DNA of 40,054 bases from Salinivirgaceae bacterium. Its GTDB lineage: Bacteria > Bacteroidota > Bacteroidia > Bacteroidales > SZUA-534. The position numbers and the translations under genes were made by a program. How positions within the stretch are numbered: the stretch's first letter is position 1; each line of letters begins with the position of its first letter. Below the pieces are notes generated by a model, which was given only the letters and a program-made list of their open reading frames with translations, made no database searches and was not told the origin of the DNA. The DNA is taken from contig JAKSOL010000010.1 of assembly GCA_024405635.1 (NCBI GenBank), forward strand, positions 66,128 through 106,181, written 5' to 3'. Shown in pieces: positions 32,903 through 40,054 of this stretch.

Positions 32903-33622
32903 ATGAGAAAAAGATTTTTTCTGCTATCGCTGATTCTATTTGTATTTGCAGGTTCAGCAAACGCTCAACTTGAAGAGTACATCACTTTTGGTATAAACGG
33001 CGGTATCAATAAGAACATCAACGGATATAAAAAGGATAAAGACTATTACGGCAACACATTTAGTGATGGTTTGATTGCTTATAACTATGGTCTTGATTTT
33101 GGTATTAAAACAGGTAAACGTTTCCGCACCCGTATGGAAGTTCGCTCAATTGAGTTCCACTACGTAGCAAAATGGGACACTGCTGGAGTTCCTCTACAAC
33201 GTAATCCTTACGAAACTCGCGTTAAAGTTTGGAATATGGACATTGTTCTTCGTGGCGACTATTTGCTTGCTCAAACCGAAAAAACAAAACTTTTTGTTTC
33301 TCCTTCGTTTATGTGGGAATTCAACATTGACCGCGAGTGCAAAAACATGCTTACAAAGGCTCCTAACGATAAATTTAACCCATACCGCGATGACTACCGC
33401 GATGACTTCAGTTTCAAAAAATACAACGATATTCACCGCGAAAACCCTAACCACATTTTGGGTAGTTCAGTTGCTTTGATTTACAAATACAAATTTGCAA
33501 AGCATGTTGGTATAACAATTACCCCAGAGTACACAATCTTCTATCGTGAAATGGTTCGTACAAACTACGGAAAACCTTATCAACGTTTAACTTTGAACGC
33601 TGGTCTTGAATTTAGCTTCTAA
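32903..33622 (+). CDS. Outer-membrane beta-barrel protein
   Basis: A 239-residue exported protein (signal peptide 1-21, ending GSANAQ). Alternating amphipathic strands run through the mature part, for example ITFGINGGINKNI, YNYGLDFGIKTGKRFRTRMEV and HVGITITPEYTIFYREM. The last strand LTLNAGLEFSF ends in Phe, the usual barrel C-terminus recognised by BamA. A charged, Asp/Arg-rich loop (YRDDYRDDFSFKKYND) sits near residue 160. The family (small Bacteroidetes porin-like/OmpW-like barrel) cannot be fixed. It has its own promoter and a strong terminator. Confidence 0.82.
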   Translation: MRKRFFLLSLILFVFAGSANAQLEEYITFGINGGINKNINGYKKDKDYYGNTFSDGLIAYNYGLDFGIKTGKRFRTRMEVRSIEFHYVAKWDTAGVPLQRNPYETRVKVWNMDIVLRGDYLLAQTEKTKLFVSPSFMWEFNIDRECKNMLTKAPNDKFNPYRDDYRDDFSFKKYNDIHRENPNHILGSSVALIYKYKFAKHVGITITPEYTIFYREMVRTNYGKPYQRLTLNAGLEFSF

Positions 33623-33642
33623 TAAAAAAACAACTTCATATT

Positions 33643-33672
33643 AAAGCTCGATGTTATAATCGAGCTTTTTTT
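33643..33672 (+). terminator. Rho-independent terminator after the beta-barrel gene
   Basis: AAAGCTCGAT (33643-33652) and ATCGAGCTTT (33659-33668) form a perfect 10-bp stem with a 6-nt loop. The T run extends to 33672. It ends 14 bp before the rhodanese ATG. Confidence 0.95.
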
Positions 33673-33686
33673 ATACCCTTACACAA

Positions 33687-34055
33687 ATGAAATTCTTGTT
33701 CAACTTTATTTCTATAGTCATGATTTGTTTTGCTTCATGTAACGCACAAAATTCATACACATCGCTAAACAATGCCGATTTTGCAAAAACAATAAGCAAC
33801 AAAAATGTTCAGTTAGTTGATGTAAGAACGGCCGATGAGTATTCGGCTGGGCATTTGGCCAATGCTATAAACATTGATGTTAAAGAAACTGACTTTACAC
33901 AAAAAGTTGATTCGTTACTCAATAAAGAGCAACCTGTGGCTGTTTATTGTCGCAGTGGAAGACGAAGCAAACAAGCTGCCGAAATTCTTGTAAACAAAGG
34001 ATTTACCGTATTTGAAATGAATACTGGCTACATTAATTATAATGCCAACGAATAG
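33687..34055 (+). CDS. Exported single-domain rhodanese (sulfurtransferase)
   Basis: A 122-residue protein. The N-terminus MKFLFNFISIVMICFASC has a lipobox-like end (FASC, Cys18), so it is exported and probably lipid-anchored. The rhodanese domain has VQLVDVRTADEYSAGHLANAIN (about 41-62) and the active-site loop YCRSGRRS with Cys88, the persulfide-carrying residue. It ends with a GY-x-x-Y tail. The six-residue active loop fits a sulfurtransferase. Because of the terminator just upstream it may need its own promoter, which I cannot point to. It is convergent with the GT2 gene, 7 bp apart. Confidence 0.92.
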   Translation: MKFLFNFISIVMICFASCNAQNSYTSLNNADFAKTISNKNVQLVDVRTADEYSAGHLANAINIDVKETDFTQKVDSLLNKEQPVAVYCRSGRRSKQAAEILVNKGFTVFEMNTGYINYNANE

Positions 34056-34062
34056 AGTTTTT

Positions 34063-35040
34063 CTACTTTCTACTAAATATTCCCATCACCGAGCCTAAAC
34101 CATACGAAAGGTGCAGTACAAAAAAGGCTATAATAACTAATAGTGGATTGTTTCCATCGCTGCTTGGACGCCCAAGAGCTACAAGTGCTAATAGGTAAAC
34201 AAAAATATCGGATGCTAACAAAATGGCGCACCATGGGCCAAACACAACCGAACCAACCGATAGAAATATTAAGGACAATAAAAATATCATTGGCACAAAA
34301 TGCCTGATACTTAACGATTTGAAATTACGCGTTATTTTAACTGCTAAAATATTCCAATAACCATTTTTGTAGTTATTCTGCGCAAGTTTTGAAAAAGTAG
34401 TACGCGAAAAGTATGTGCAAGAAAATGTAGGATCGAGCCAAATGTTAAAGCCAGCCGCTGCCACTCGTCGCGACAATTCAATATCCTGATTTCGAATTAA
34501 CCGTTCGTTATACACTCCGGCCTTTTCAAACACCTTGCGTTTATACATTCCAAACGGCACAGTATCAACCTTAGTCAATTGCGACACTCCGACTCTAAAC
34601 ATTGAGTTGCCAACACCAAATTGATTTCCAAGCACATAAGCAATAGCTCGAGCTTTAGTTGTATTGTTTCCGGGTTCGGTTTTCAAAACACCGCCAGCCA
34701 CATCAATTTCTGGTTTATCGGTAAGTTTATCCATTTGAGCGATGTAGCCTTTTGGATAATCGGCATGGGCACCGGCAATTAGTATCTTGTCAAATTTGGC
34801 CGATGCAATGCCAATGTTCATAGCAAATGGCGTTTGCTTTTTGGGATTGTCCAGCAACTTTACCGATGGGTATTTTGACATAAGTTGCTCTACGATTTGA
34901 ACTGTTCCATCGGTGCTAATTCCGTCAACCACAAGCACTTCTAGTTGCGACAAGTCGTACCCATTGTTTACTAACGACATTACACACCGTTCAATGAACA
35001 TTGCCTCATTTCGGCACGGAACAACTACTGTAACTCCCAT
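34063..35040 (-). CDS. Family 2 glycosyltransferase with C-terminal membrane helices
   Basis: A 325-residue GT2 enzyme. The GT-A start VTVVVPCRNEAMFIERCVMSL leads to VVDGISTDGT (37-46). The acidic AHADYP region (91-96) is at the DxD position, and the acceptor-site block RNQDIELSRRVAAAGF with WLDPTFSCTYFSR follows at about 180-215. Three hydrophobic segments close the protein (about 245-320). This resembles ExoA-type transferases that act at the membrane on lipid-linked sugars. Its ATG overlaps the stop of the GT4 gene (TAATG). With the GT4 and flippase genes it forms a surface-polysaccharide set; the sugar is unknown. Confidence 0.93.
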   Translation of the reverse strand: MGVTVVVPCRNEAMFIERCVMSLVNNGYDLSQLEVLVVDGISTDGTVQIVEQLMSKYPSVKLLDNPKKQTPFAMNIGIASAKFDKILIAGAHADYPKGYIAQMDKLTDKPEIDVAGGVLKTEPGNNTTKARAIAYVLGNQFGVGNSMFRVGVSQLTKVDTVPFGMYKRKVFEKAGVYNERLIRNQDIELSRRVAAAGFNIWLDPTFSCTYFSRTTFSKLAQNNYKNGYWNILAVKITRNFKSLSIRHFVPMIFLLSLIFLSVGSVVFGPWCAILLASDIFVYLLALVALGRPSSDGNNPLLVIIAFFVLHLSYGLGSVMGIFSRK

Positions 35041-36164
35041 TATTTCAACAAATAATTATATACCGATACTAATTTTTCGGACTGTGTATTCCAATTATAT
35101 TTTTCGGCAACTGCTCGCACTCCGTTTTGTCCATAATCTGACAATCGATTTACATTATCAAGCATTTCAATCACTTGTGTTGTAATGCAATGGCTCTGAA
35201 CGTCAACGCAAATGCCTGTTCCCGATTCTTCAACATACTTTTTATATAGTGGGAAATTAGAGACTACAACCGGCAAACCGCGTTGCATATACTCGAATAT
35301 TTTTGTTGGCAACGACTCGTAATAATTAGGTATAGGATAAAGCATTGCCAAACCTATTTGAGCATTGTCAACATATTGTTCAACTTGCTCAAAATCAACC
35401 TTTCCAACAATATTTACTTTGTTTTCGATATGGTATTGACGAGCCATTTTTAGCATTTTTTCTTTAAGGTTCTTATCCCATATTTTTCCAACAATATCAA
35501 TGGTTGACTCGTAACCATTTGCATTTAAATGGCCAATAAGTTCAACCATTTCAAGTGCTCCGCGCTCTATTTCAACTGCTCCTACATACACAAATTTAAA
35601 AGGGTTGCCGTAGGTTCGTGTTATTAATTGCGCTGTTGATGGCAGTGGATAGTTTAAAACAACCGTACTTTTTGCTTGCGAATAGTTTTTTAAATACGAT
35701 TCTTCGGCCAATATTAAGTGGTCAAAAAACAATATCGAAAACCACTCAATAACTTTATATAATGCTGATACTATTCGGCGGAATGGTTTTGGAATCCAAC
35801 GTTTGCTTAATATTGAAACGTGCATATTTTCATGCACATCATATATCACTTTTTTGCCAAACAACTTTAGTAAAACACCGCATGGCAACAATTCAGGATC
35901 GTGAAAATGATAAACCTTTGCACGCTGATGTAGTGCCACAACAAGCATATTAAACTGGGCGCTAATCATTCGCCAAATTTTGTTGTGCGGCAATTCTACT
36001 GGCACAACAATTATATTATTCTTTACTGTTCTTTGCTCAATTGGTGCCACAAGACGAACATCAAAACCGGCTTTTGCCAACGACACGCATTCTTTATGAA
36101 AGATACGGACATCGAATGGCGGATGCAACGATGTTAGGTGGCAAATTCTTATTTGTTTTGACAT
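35040..36164 (-). CDS. Family 4 glycosyltransferase
   Basis: A 374-residue GT-B enzyme. The N-terminal Rossmann half starts IRICHLTSLHPPFDVRIFHKE. The C-terminal half has FKFVYVGAVEIERGALEMVELI and the donor-binding EX7E motif E283-E291 in ESLPTKIFEYMQRGLPVV. It is cytoplasmic and probably adds one sugar to a lipid-linked intermediate. It overlaps the flippase gene by 16 bp and the GT2 gene by one base, so the three are co-expressed. Confidence 0.94.
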   Translation of the reverse strand: MSKQIRICHLTSLHPPFDVRIFHKECVSLAKAGFDVRLVAPIEQRTVKNNIIVVPVELPHNKIWRMISAQFNMLVVALHQRAKVYHFHDPELLPCGVLLKLFGKKVIYDVHENMHVSILSKRWIPKPFRRIVSALYKVIEWFSILFFDHLILAEESYLKNYSQAKSTVVLNYPLPSTAQLITRTYGNPFKFVYVGAVEIERGALEMVELIGHLNANGYESTIDIVGKIWDKNLKEKMLKMARQYHIENKVNIVGKVDFEQVEQYVDNAQIGLAMLYPIPNYYESLPTKIFEYMQRGLPVVVSNFPLYKKYVEESGTGICVDVQSHCITTQVIEMLDNVNRLSDYGQNGVRAVAEKYNWNTQSEKLVSVYNYLLK

Positions 36165-37453
36165 TGATTTTCTTCTTTTGTTTCGGTCTTCAATTCACTC
36201 TCGTACTCATTTACTACGCGCAGCCCCATTAGTCCAACTATTATGTAGCTTATTATATCGACCACCGACAAGGCTATCAAAAACGAATATACGCTATTAA
36301 ATTCAAATAGTAACAAACTGATTATCAACACAAAATATATTATTTGCCAAATTGACAAACGGCCAATTTTTTCAAAAGCCGTAAACACCATATTGAATGG
36401 AGATACAACAAACTTTAACAAAAACGACCAGGCAAGTATTTGTATATACAATCCACTCTCGCGCCATCCTTCGCCAAAAATAAAGGCAATTAACATAGGT
36501 GCGAATATGGTTGCAAGCGTGGCAAATGCCAAAGCTCCTATACCGAGCAACGTTATTATTCGCAAATAGACGCCCTTAACCGACTCGCGTTTGTTTCTTT
36601 TCTCGGAAAAATTTTGAACCAACACTTGCCCCATCGAAGTAGTTACTAACGACAGAGGCATAATCAATATCATTCGAGCTAAATCAAAAATACCTGTAGT
36701 TTGTTCGTCAAACAATCGGTTTACAAAAATAGTTGGCAACATTAAGCACAGAGCATTCAAGAATGCGGCTGCACTATTTTGCAACGGAAAAGCCTTGTAA
36801 TCTATCGCCACTTGTCGCATTCCTGACACCGAAGCCTTTAATTCTCGCGTGTTCTTATGAACTTTTATTCCTGCGGCTACAGCATTAACAAACTGCCCTA
36901 CCACATCGCCCATAACCAAACCTATTTTGTGCCCTAACTTACCAACTATGGTTTGTGTAACACCTTCGGCTATTCGGCGCTCTACTTTGTTTGAGGCTGA
37001 AAGCCAAAAAAACTTTAACCGAATTAAATAATAGTTATATGCCTGATATATAGTAAGAAACAATAGCGAAACAGGTATAAACATTAACCAATTGGCGTAT
37101 TCTTCAGGATAATTAACCAACACCATTATTGGTTGCCTAAAAAACACAATGGCTATTAGTGTAATAAAACTAAACACCAAACCTATAGCAAACGACAAGT
37201 GCAATAAATTATACGCCTTTGTTTCATCTGTCGGAAGAATTATGGCTTGCTCGTAACGTAACGACGACACTGTAGCAATAATGCCAACAATACTCATATA
37301 AACCGCAAAGGCACCAAAATCTGATGGATTAAAAATTCGGCGAAGTACTATTTGGAACACGATTATTATAACCTGCGCCAATGCTGTACCTGAAACCAAA
37401 AAACTCAAATTCTTGAGTATTGAATTACTCCAAAATCGATTTAACAAACTCAT
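36149..37453 (-). CDS. Polysaccharide flippase (Wzx-like, MOP superfamily)
   Basis: A 434-residue integral membrane protein with about 12 hydrophobic segments. The N-terminal region SGTALAQVIIIVFQIVLRRIF, then NPSDFGAFAVYMSIVGIIATV and SSLRYEQAIILP, is the standard opening of O-antigen/capsule flippases. It should move undecaprenyl-linked oligosaccharide across the inner membrane. It is the first gene of the minus-strand glycan set, and its end overlaps the GT4 gene. No Wzy polymerase or initiating transferase is in the window. Confidence 0.93.
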   Translation of the reverse strand: MSLLNRFWSNSILKNLSFLVSGTALAQVIIIVFQIVLRRIFNPSDFGAFAVYMSIVGIIATVSSLRYEQAIILPTDETKAYNLLHLSFAIGLVFSFITLIAIVFFRQPIMVLVNYPEEYANWLMFIPVSLLFLTIYQAYNYYLIRLKFFWLSASNKVERRIAEGVTQTIVGKLGHKIGLVMGDVVGQFVNAVAAGIKVHKNTRELKASVSGMRQVAIDYKAFPLQNSAAAFLNALCLMLPTIFVNRLFDEQTTGIFDLARMILIMPLSLVTTSMGQVLVQNFSEKRNKRESVKGVYLRIITLLGIGALAFATLATIFAPMLIAFIFGEGWRESGLYIQILAWSFLLKFVVSPFNMVFTAFEKIGRLSIWQIIYFVLIISLLLFEFNSVYSFLIALSVVDIISYIIVGLMGLRVVNEYESELKTETKEENQCQNK

Positions 37454-37493
37454 TTACAACCATCTACAAGCTTTGAATAGCGCAAGTTTCCAT

Positions 37494-37518
37494 GCTCTTT
37501 CAAGAGCGACAAATATAG
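37494..37518 (-). promoter_or_regulatory. Flippase-operon promoter with adjacent inverted repeat
   Basis: On the minus strand, TATATTTG (37518-37511) is a perfect TAnnTTTG -7 element, 58 bp before the flippase ATG. Immediately downstream, at the expected transcription start, lies the inverted repeat GCTCTT-TTC-AAGAGC (37494-37508). This could be an operator or a small 5' hairpin. No strong -33 TTTG is seen. Confidence 0.45.
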
Positions 37519-37565
37519 TCAATTTGCCAAGGTTGCATAACGCATCTATCGAATAAAGAAAATCA

Positions 37566-37573
37566 TATATTTG
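37566..37573 (+). promoter_or_regulatory. Promoter -7 element of the GH43-like gene
   Basis: TATATTTG matches TAnnTTTG and lies 28 bp before the ATG at 37602. A -33 box at 19-21 bp is not evident. It is divergent from the flippase promoter, within a 148-bp gap. Confidence 0.45.
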
Positions 37574-37601
37574 AACTCATAAACAACATAAACCTCTATA
37601 T

Positions 37602-38726
37602 ATGAGCAACAAAACTCTTCTCATCTTTACAGTTATTTGCACACTAACAGCATGTACTAAAAGCATTAAAATACCTACCGAATCTGATATGGGTGCATAT
37701 CTTATGGTCTATCATAAAGATGCCGACCACTCGCTACACATGGCTCTTAGTTACGATGGTTACAAATGGTCAGCTCTGCGCAACGACTCCCCCATAATTT
37801 GTGGCGACACTATTGCAACCCAACACGGCATTCGTGACCCTCACATTTTTCGTGGGCCCGATGGCGCTTTTTATCTCGCAATGACCGACTTACATATTTT
37901 TGCGCAATCGCGGATGGCAAATAATCCACACTTCTCAAAAATTTCAGAATACCGCGAAACTCAATGGGAACGTGACGAAATGTATGGTTGGGGCAACAAC
38001 CATGCACTTGTTCTTTTAAAATCGTTCGACCTTATCAATTGGTCGCGCGCTAACATCGATTTTATTAACCTAACATCGCCAACGGGATTGGTTGACGAAA
38101 ATGGCAATGAATATAAATGGAGCGATGCAGGTTGCATTTGGGCTCCCGAAATTGTTTACGATAGTGTAGCTGAACATATAATGATTCACTTTACAGTGCG
38201 TATGCATAACGATATGTGTCAAATTTATTACGCTTATGTTAACAACGACTTCAACAAACTAATTTCAGAACCTAAAATTCTGTTCCAATCGCCACTAAAC
38301 GAAAAGGGAATGCCAGCTTACACTGTTATTGATTCTGACATTATCAAAGTTGGCGACTCATATCATCTTTTTGTTGTTAGCCACGAAGGTGCTGCTCGAC
38401 CTAAACATGCTACAAGTAAAAACATTACTGGTCCATACGTGTTCGACGATAATTATTACGATGGCGAACGCGAAATTCACGAGGCGCCTAATTGTTGGAA
38501 ACGTATTGGCGAAGACAAATGGATACTTATGTACGACAATTACCACCGTCGTCCATCAAACTTCGGTTTTGTTGAGACTTCTGATTTCATTTCATACAAA
38601 CCATTAGGCTATTTTGACGAAGATACTTGCCCAATGTCTCGCACCAATTTTGAAGCTCAAAAACATGGAGCTGTAACACAAATAACTATTTCTGAAGCCA
38701 AAAAACTCGAAGAATACTACAAATAA
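37602..38726 (+). CDS. GH43-like glycoside hydrolase, lipoprotein
   Basis: A 374-residue protein with a lipobox (LTAC, Cys18). The five-bladed propeller signature residues of GH43/GH117-type enzymes are visible: general base D79 in GIRDPHIFRG, WAPEI (180-184), a pKa-modulating Asp in TVIDSDI (D244 or D246), and general acid E294 in EIHEAPNCW. Sequence such as HMALSYDGYKWSALRND is common in Bacteroidetes GH43-like proteins acting on arabinan, xylan or galactan. The substrate cannot be read. It is exported and lipid-anchored, like the GH67 enzyme, but stands alone, next to the glycan-export genes and not in a SusCD locus. Confidence 0.85.
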   Translation: MSNKTLLIFTVICTLTACTKSIKIPTESDMGAYLMVYHKDADHSLHMALSYDGYKWSALRNDSPIICGDTIATQHGIRDPHIFRGPDGAFYLAMTDLHIFAQSRMANNPHFSKISEYRETQWERDEMYGWGNNHALVLLKSFDLINWSRANIDFINLTSPTGLVDENGNEYKWSDAGCIWAPEIVYDSVAEHIMIHFTVRMHNDMCQIYYAYVNNDFNKLISEPKILFQSPLNEKGMPAYTVIDSDIIKVGDSYHLFVVSHEGAARPKHATSKNITGPYVFDDNYYDGEREIHEAPNCWKRIGEDKWILMYDNYHRRPSNFGFVETSDFISYKPLGYFDEDTCPMSRTNFEAQKHGAVTQITISEAKKLEEYYK

Positions 38727-38745
38727 TAAGCGAAGGGGGATTTGA

Positions 38746-38880
38746 ATAAGTTTTAAGTTCTAAGTAGTAAGTTGTTAAGTAATAAGTTTTAAGTTGTTAA
38801 GTTCTAAGTTGGCGGTTCAACGATTCAACGATTCACCGCATCAATCGCCAATGGCTAACAGCCAATGGCCAACAGCTAAT
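38746..38880. repeat. Patch of short tandem repeats
   Basis: Three kinds of simple repeat follow the GH43-like gene. Degenerate TAAGTT/CTAAGT words fill about 38746-38811. TTCAACGA repeats at 38816-38835. Then CCAATGGCTAACAG / CCAATGGCCAACAG is repeated in tandem at about 38848-38877. No reading frame makes sense here; an open frame at 38794-39207 is low-complexity and repeat-encoded. Confidence 0.8.
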
Positions 38881-38910
38881 CATTTCAACGCATCAACAGC
38901 AGAACCGTGC

Positions 38911-39065
38911 ATTTTGGTAAAACACACATTCCGTAGAGTCGATGCGTGCATCGTCTTGTATTGTTTTGAATTGATTGGATTTCCTAAAAGACGCCGCGTG
39001 CGACGTCTCTACGCATATGTTGGTTGCCTCATTTTACCAAAGACGGGGCGTGCCCCGTCTCTACG
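38911..39065. repeat. Cluster of three related palindromic repeats
   Basis: Three units share a centre GCGTGC and flanks of the GTAGAG/CTCTAC type. Unit 1, 38933-38958, has core CGATGCGTGCATCG. Unit 2, about 38989-39013, is AGACGCCGCG/TGCGACGTCT followed by CTACG. Unit 3, 39041-39065, is AGACGGGGCG/TGCCCCGTCT followed by CTACG, a near-perfect 20-bp palindrome. ATTTTGGTAAAAC at 38911-38923 and ATTTTACCAAAG at 39031-39042 are inverted relative to each other and flank units 1 and 2, like ends of a small non-autonomous element. GC content here is well above the surroundings. Confidence 0.75.
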
Positions 39066-39294
39066 GGTAACAAAAAAGGCATTGCCGTGTGTTGACAATG
39101 CCTTTGACTTTTTTGACATGAGAATTAATATAAACTTTACTATTGTCGAATTCTGGCATACAGTGACCAGAGCCTTCGAATTTTTGACGTATAACGATGC
39201 TTGTTAAATCATGTGCTACATTCGAATCGTCAACTTCAGCAAACGAGTACTGAAATGCACATATAAACCATATCAACAATAGTAGTTGTTTCAT
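39061..39294 (-). CDS. Small exported protein ORF with abnormal 3' end
   Basis: A 77-codon ORF. It has a signal peptide (MKQLLLLIWFICAFQYSFAE) and a short mature part with EGSGHCMPEFDNSKVYIN. The reading frame then runs straight through a strong minus-strand terminator (39072-39105) and ends at a TAG inside palindromic repeat unit 3. A natural gene would stop before its terminator, so the last 14 or so codons are probably not original. Either the 3' end was altered by repeat insertion, deletion or frameshift, or this is a degraded gene. It lies 37 bp after the FISUMP-like gene, probably on the same transcript. Function unknown. Confidence 0.5.
   Translation of the reverse strand: MKQLLLLIWFICAFQYSFAEVDDSNVAHDLTSIVIRQKFEGSGHCMPEFDNSKVYINSHVKKVKGIVNTRQCLFCYP
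39072..39105 (-). terminator. Rho-independent terminator, minus strand
   Basis: CAATGCCTTT (39096-39105) pairs perfectly with AAAGGCATTG (39075-39084) around an 11-nt loop. On the minus strand the stem runs into six T residues (39077-39072). It should end transcription of the genes to its right, but it lies inside the 77-codon ORF that stops at 39061. Confidence 0.85.
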
Positions 39295-39331
39295 AATTAT
39301 AACGTTAATCCTTTACGTATCTAATACTACC

Positions 39332-40054
39332 CTAATAATGAAGCGAATAATTACCAATTGCTATACCGCCATAATTCTTTGATATAATGTAACAAGTATG
39401 TCCTTTTGATCTAAAAAAAGCATATTTGCCTCTTATTAAATTATCGTATTCTATCGAAGAATATACTCCTCCTTTAGGAACTGCGTTGAAAACACCTTGA
39501 TATGTTTCTGTAAAATTGCCGACACTGTCTGTCCATCCGTATGACGAGAATAATTCATACACTGCACCGTTAGTTGCAAAATAACGGTTCAATGTAGTGT
39601 CTGTATTTCCTAATTTTATTAAATCGTTTTCGTCATACAAGTCCAATGTATCTGTTTTCGCATTTATTCCTAAATACATCAACAAGTCTTTCCAATCTTC
39701 TTCATTTGCTTCATGATATCCTTTAATATATCCATTTATATAAGGAGGAAAAAGATAGCTTCCATAACTCCATGCCATCGGATTATATAAATACTCATTA
39801 TACCCATAAAAATCAATTAACCAACTTTTGTGTACTATTTCCCATGGGGATATCATTCTAGTCGAACCCCTATAGTCATCAAGAGTCCAAACCTTATTAC
39901 CTATTTTTGCAATTCTGTAAATATTGAATTCATAGTCACATACACAATTCTGTTTGTCCATCAATATGCCACGAATGGTGTCTTTTACACTAATTGTGTT
40001 TTCTCCAACTGGAACGGCAACATCAAAGCAGAAATCGTATATAACAGGGTCGTA
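39332..40054 (-). CDS. FISUMP-like exported protein, 5' end beyond window
   Basis: The frame is open from the window edge (codon TAC at 40054-40052) to a TAG at 39332, giving 240 residues. A TTG at 39964 is internal to this frame and not a believable start, so this is a 5'-truncated gene. The visible part has KIGNKVWTLDDYRGST, then GYIKGYHEANEEDWKDLLMYLG, then a variable part and a Cys-containing end KGHTCYIISKNYGG. The order (a 'tool for x' W, a GWHLP..EW-like block, a closing strand) resembles the Fibrobacter succinogenes major paralogous domain, common in secreted Bacteroidetes proteins. The upstream stretch DVAVPVGENTISVKDTIRG looks like the end of a beta-sandwich domain. Function unknown. 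Confidence 0.65.
   Translation of the reverse strand, partial: YDPVIYDFCFDVAVPVGENTISVKDTIRGILMDKQNCVCDYEFNIYRIAKIGNKVWTLDDYRGSTRMISPWEIVHKSWLIDFYGYNEYLYNPMAWSYGSYLFPPYINGYIKGYHEANEEDWKDLLMYLGINAKTDTLDLYDENDLIKLGNTDTTLNRYFATNGAVYELFSSYGWTDSVGNFTETYQGVFNAVPKGGVYSSIEYDNLIRGKYAFFRSKGHTCYIISKNYGGIAIGNYSLHY

Noticed and set aside
38746..39065. CRISPR array
   Set aside because: The repeats are short, of several unrelated kinds and lack regular spacers; no cas genes are present.
38794..39207. 137-codon plus-strand ORF
   Set aside because: It is built from tandem and palindromic repeats, runs antisense into the small exported ORF and its terminator, and has no recognisable domain.
39332..39964. Complete 210-codon gene starting at 39964
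   Set aside because: The start would be a TTG within a frame that stays open to the window edge with sensible residues upstream, so the gene is 5'-truncated by the window.

Overview
The window looks like a chromosomal segment from an AT-rich member of the Bacteroidetes, most likely order Bacteroidales. The grounds are: TAnnTTTG-type -7 promoter elements; a type IX secretion (T9SS) type-B C-terminal domain on a giant PKD-repeat protein followed directly by a PorP/SprF-family gene; many exported proteins with signal peptides ending in AQ or in lipoboxes; and a GH67/mannonate route typical of plant-polysaccharide users. I saw no rRNA, tRNA, transposase, phage gene or CRISPR array.

Layout. 1-809 (-): 3'-truncated multi-membrane protein (DUF6057-like). 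1116-6328 (+): a compact glucuronate operon of LacI-type regulator, GH67 alpha-glucuronidase lipoprotein, SDR mannonate/fructuronate oxidoreductase and mannonate dehydratase UxuA. It has a 20-bp operator-like palindrome on its promoter and a GAAA-loop terminator. 6445-9385 (+): DMT/EamA transporter, then an ABC-F ATPase with a strong terminator. 9386-9972: gene-free, but it holds a probable structured RNA of about 170 nt (about 9708-9880) with its own -7 element, a long bulged helix joining its two ends and a U-tract. 9973-18808 (+): a 2461-residue T9SS adhesin-like protein with 19 PKD-like repeats, its PorP/SprF partner (TAATG overlap) and a PrxQ/Bcp peroxidase. 18940-23841 (-): a large membrane sensor with Cache, HAMP, GAF and PAS regions but no output domain, and a four-gene operon of a Crp/Fnr regulator and three small exported proteins. 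23977-27934 (+): a stand-alone CheY-like receiver, a Uup-like ABC-F protein, an exported two-repeat protein, endonuclease III and a 50-residue lipoprotein. 27937-32672 (-): alpha/beta hydrolase, SiaC/DUF1987 phosphoprotein, membrane VWA protein and FabG. 32903-34055 (+): outer-membrane beta-barrel and exported rhodanese. 34063-37453 (-): overlapping GT2, GT4 and flippase genes for a surface polysaccharide. 37602-38726 (+): GH43-like lipoprotein. 38746-39065: a patch of short tandem and palindromic repeats. 39061-40054 (-): a small exported ORF that runs through its own terminator, and the 3' part of a FISUMP-like gene cut by the window edge.

How the genes fit together. GH67 releases (4-O-methyl)glucuronate from xylan fragments, and the SDR and UxuA carry fructuronate through mannonate to 2-keto-3-deoxygluconate. 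Glucuronate isomerase, KDG kinase and KDPG aldolase are not in the window. The PKD protein and PorP/SprF form a T9SS cargo/anchor pair. GT2, GT4 and flippase form a glycan-export set.

The best candidates for something undescribed are the RNA upstream of the PKD gene, the Crp-plus-exported-proteins operon beside an output-less sensor and a lone receiver, the G9 tract inside the hydrolase oxyanion motif, and the repeat patch at 38.7-39.1 kb. All functions are inferred by reading the sequence; no database search was possible.
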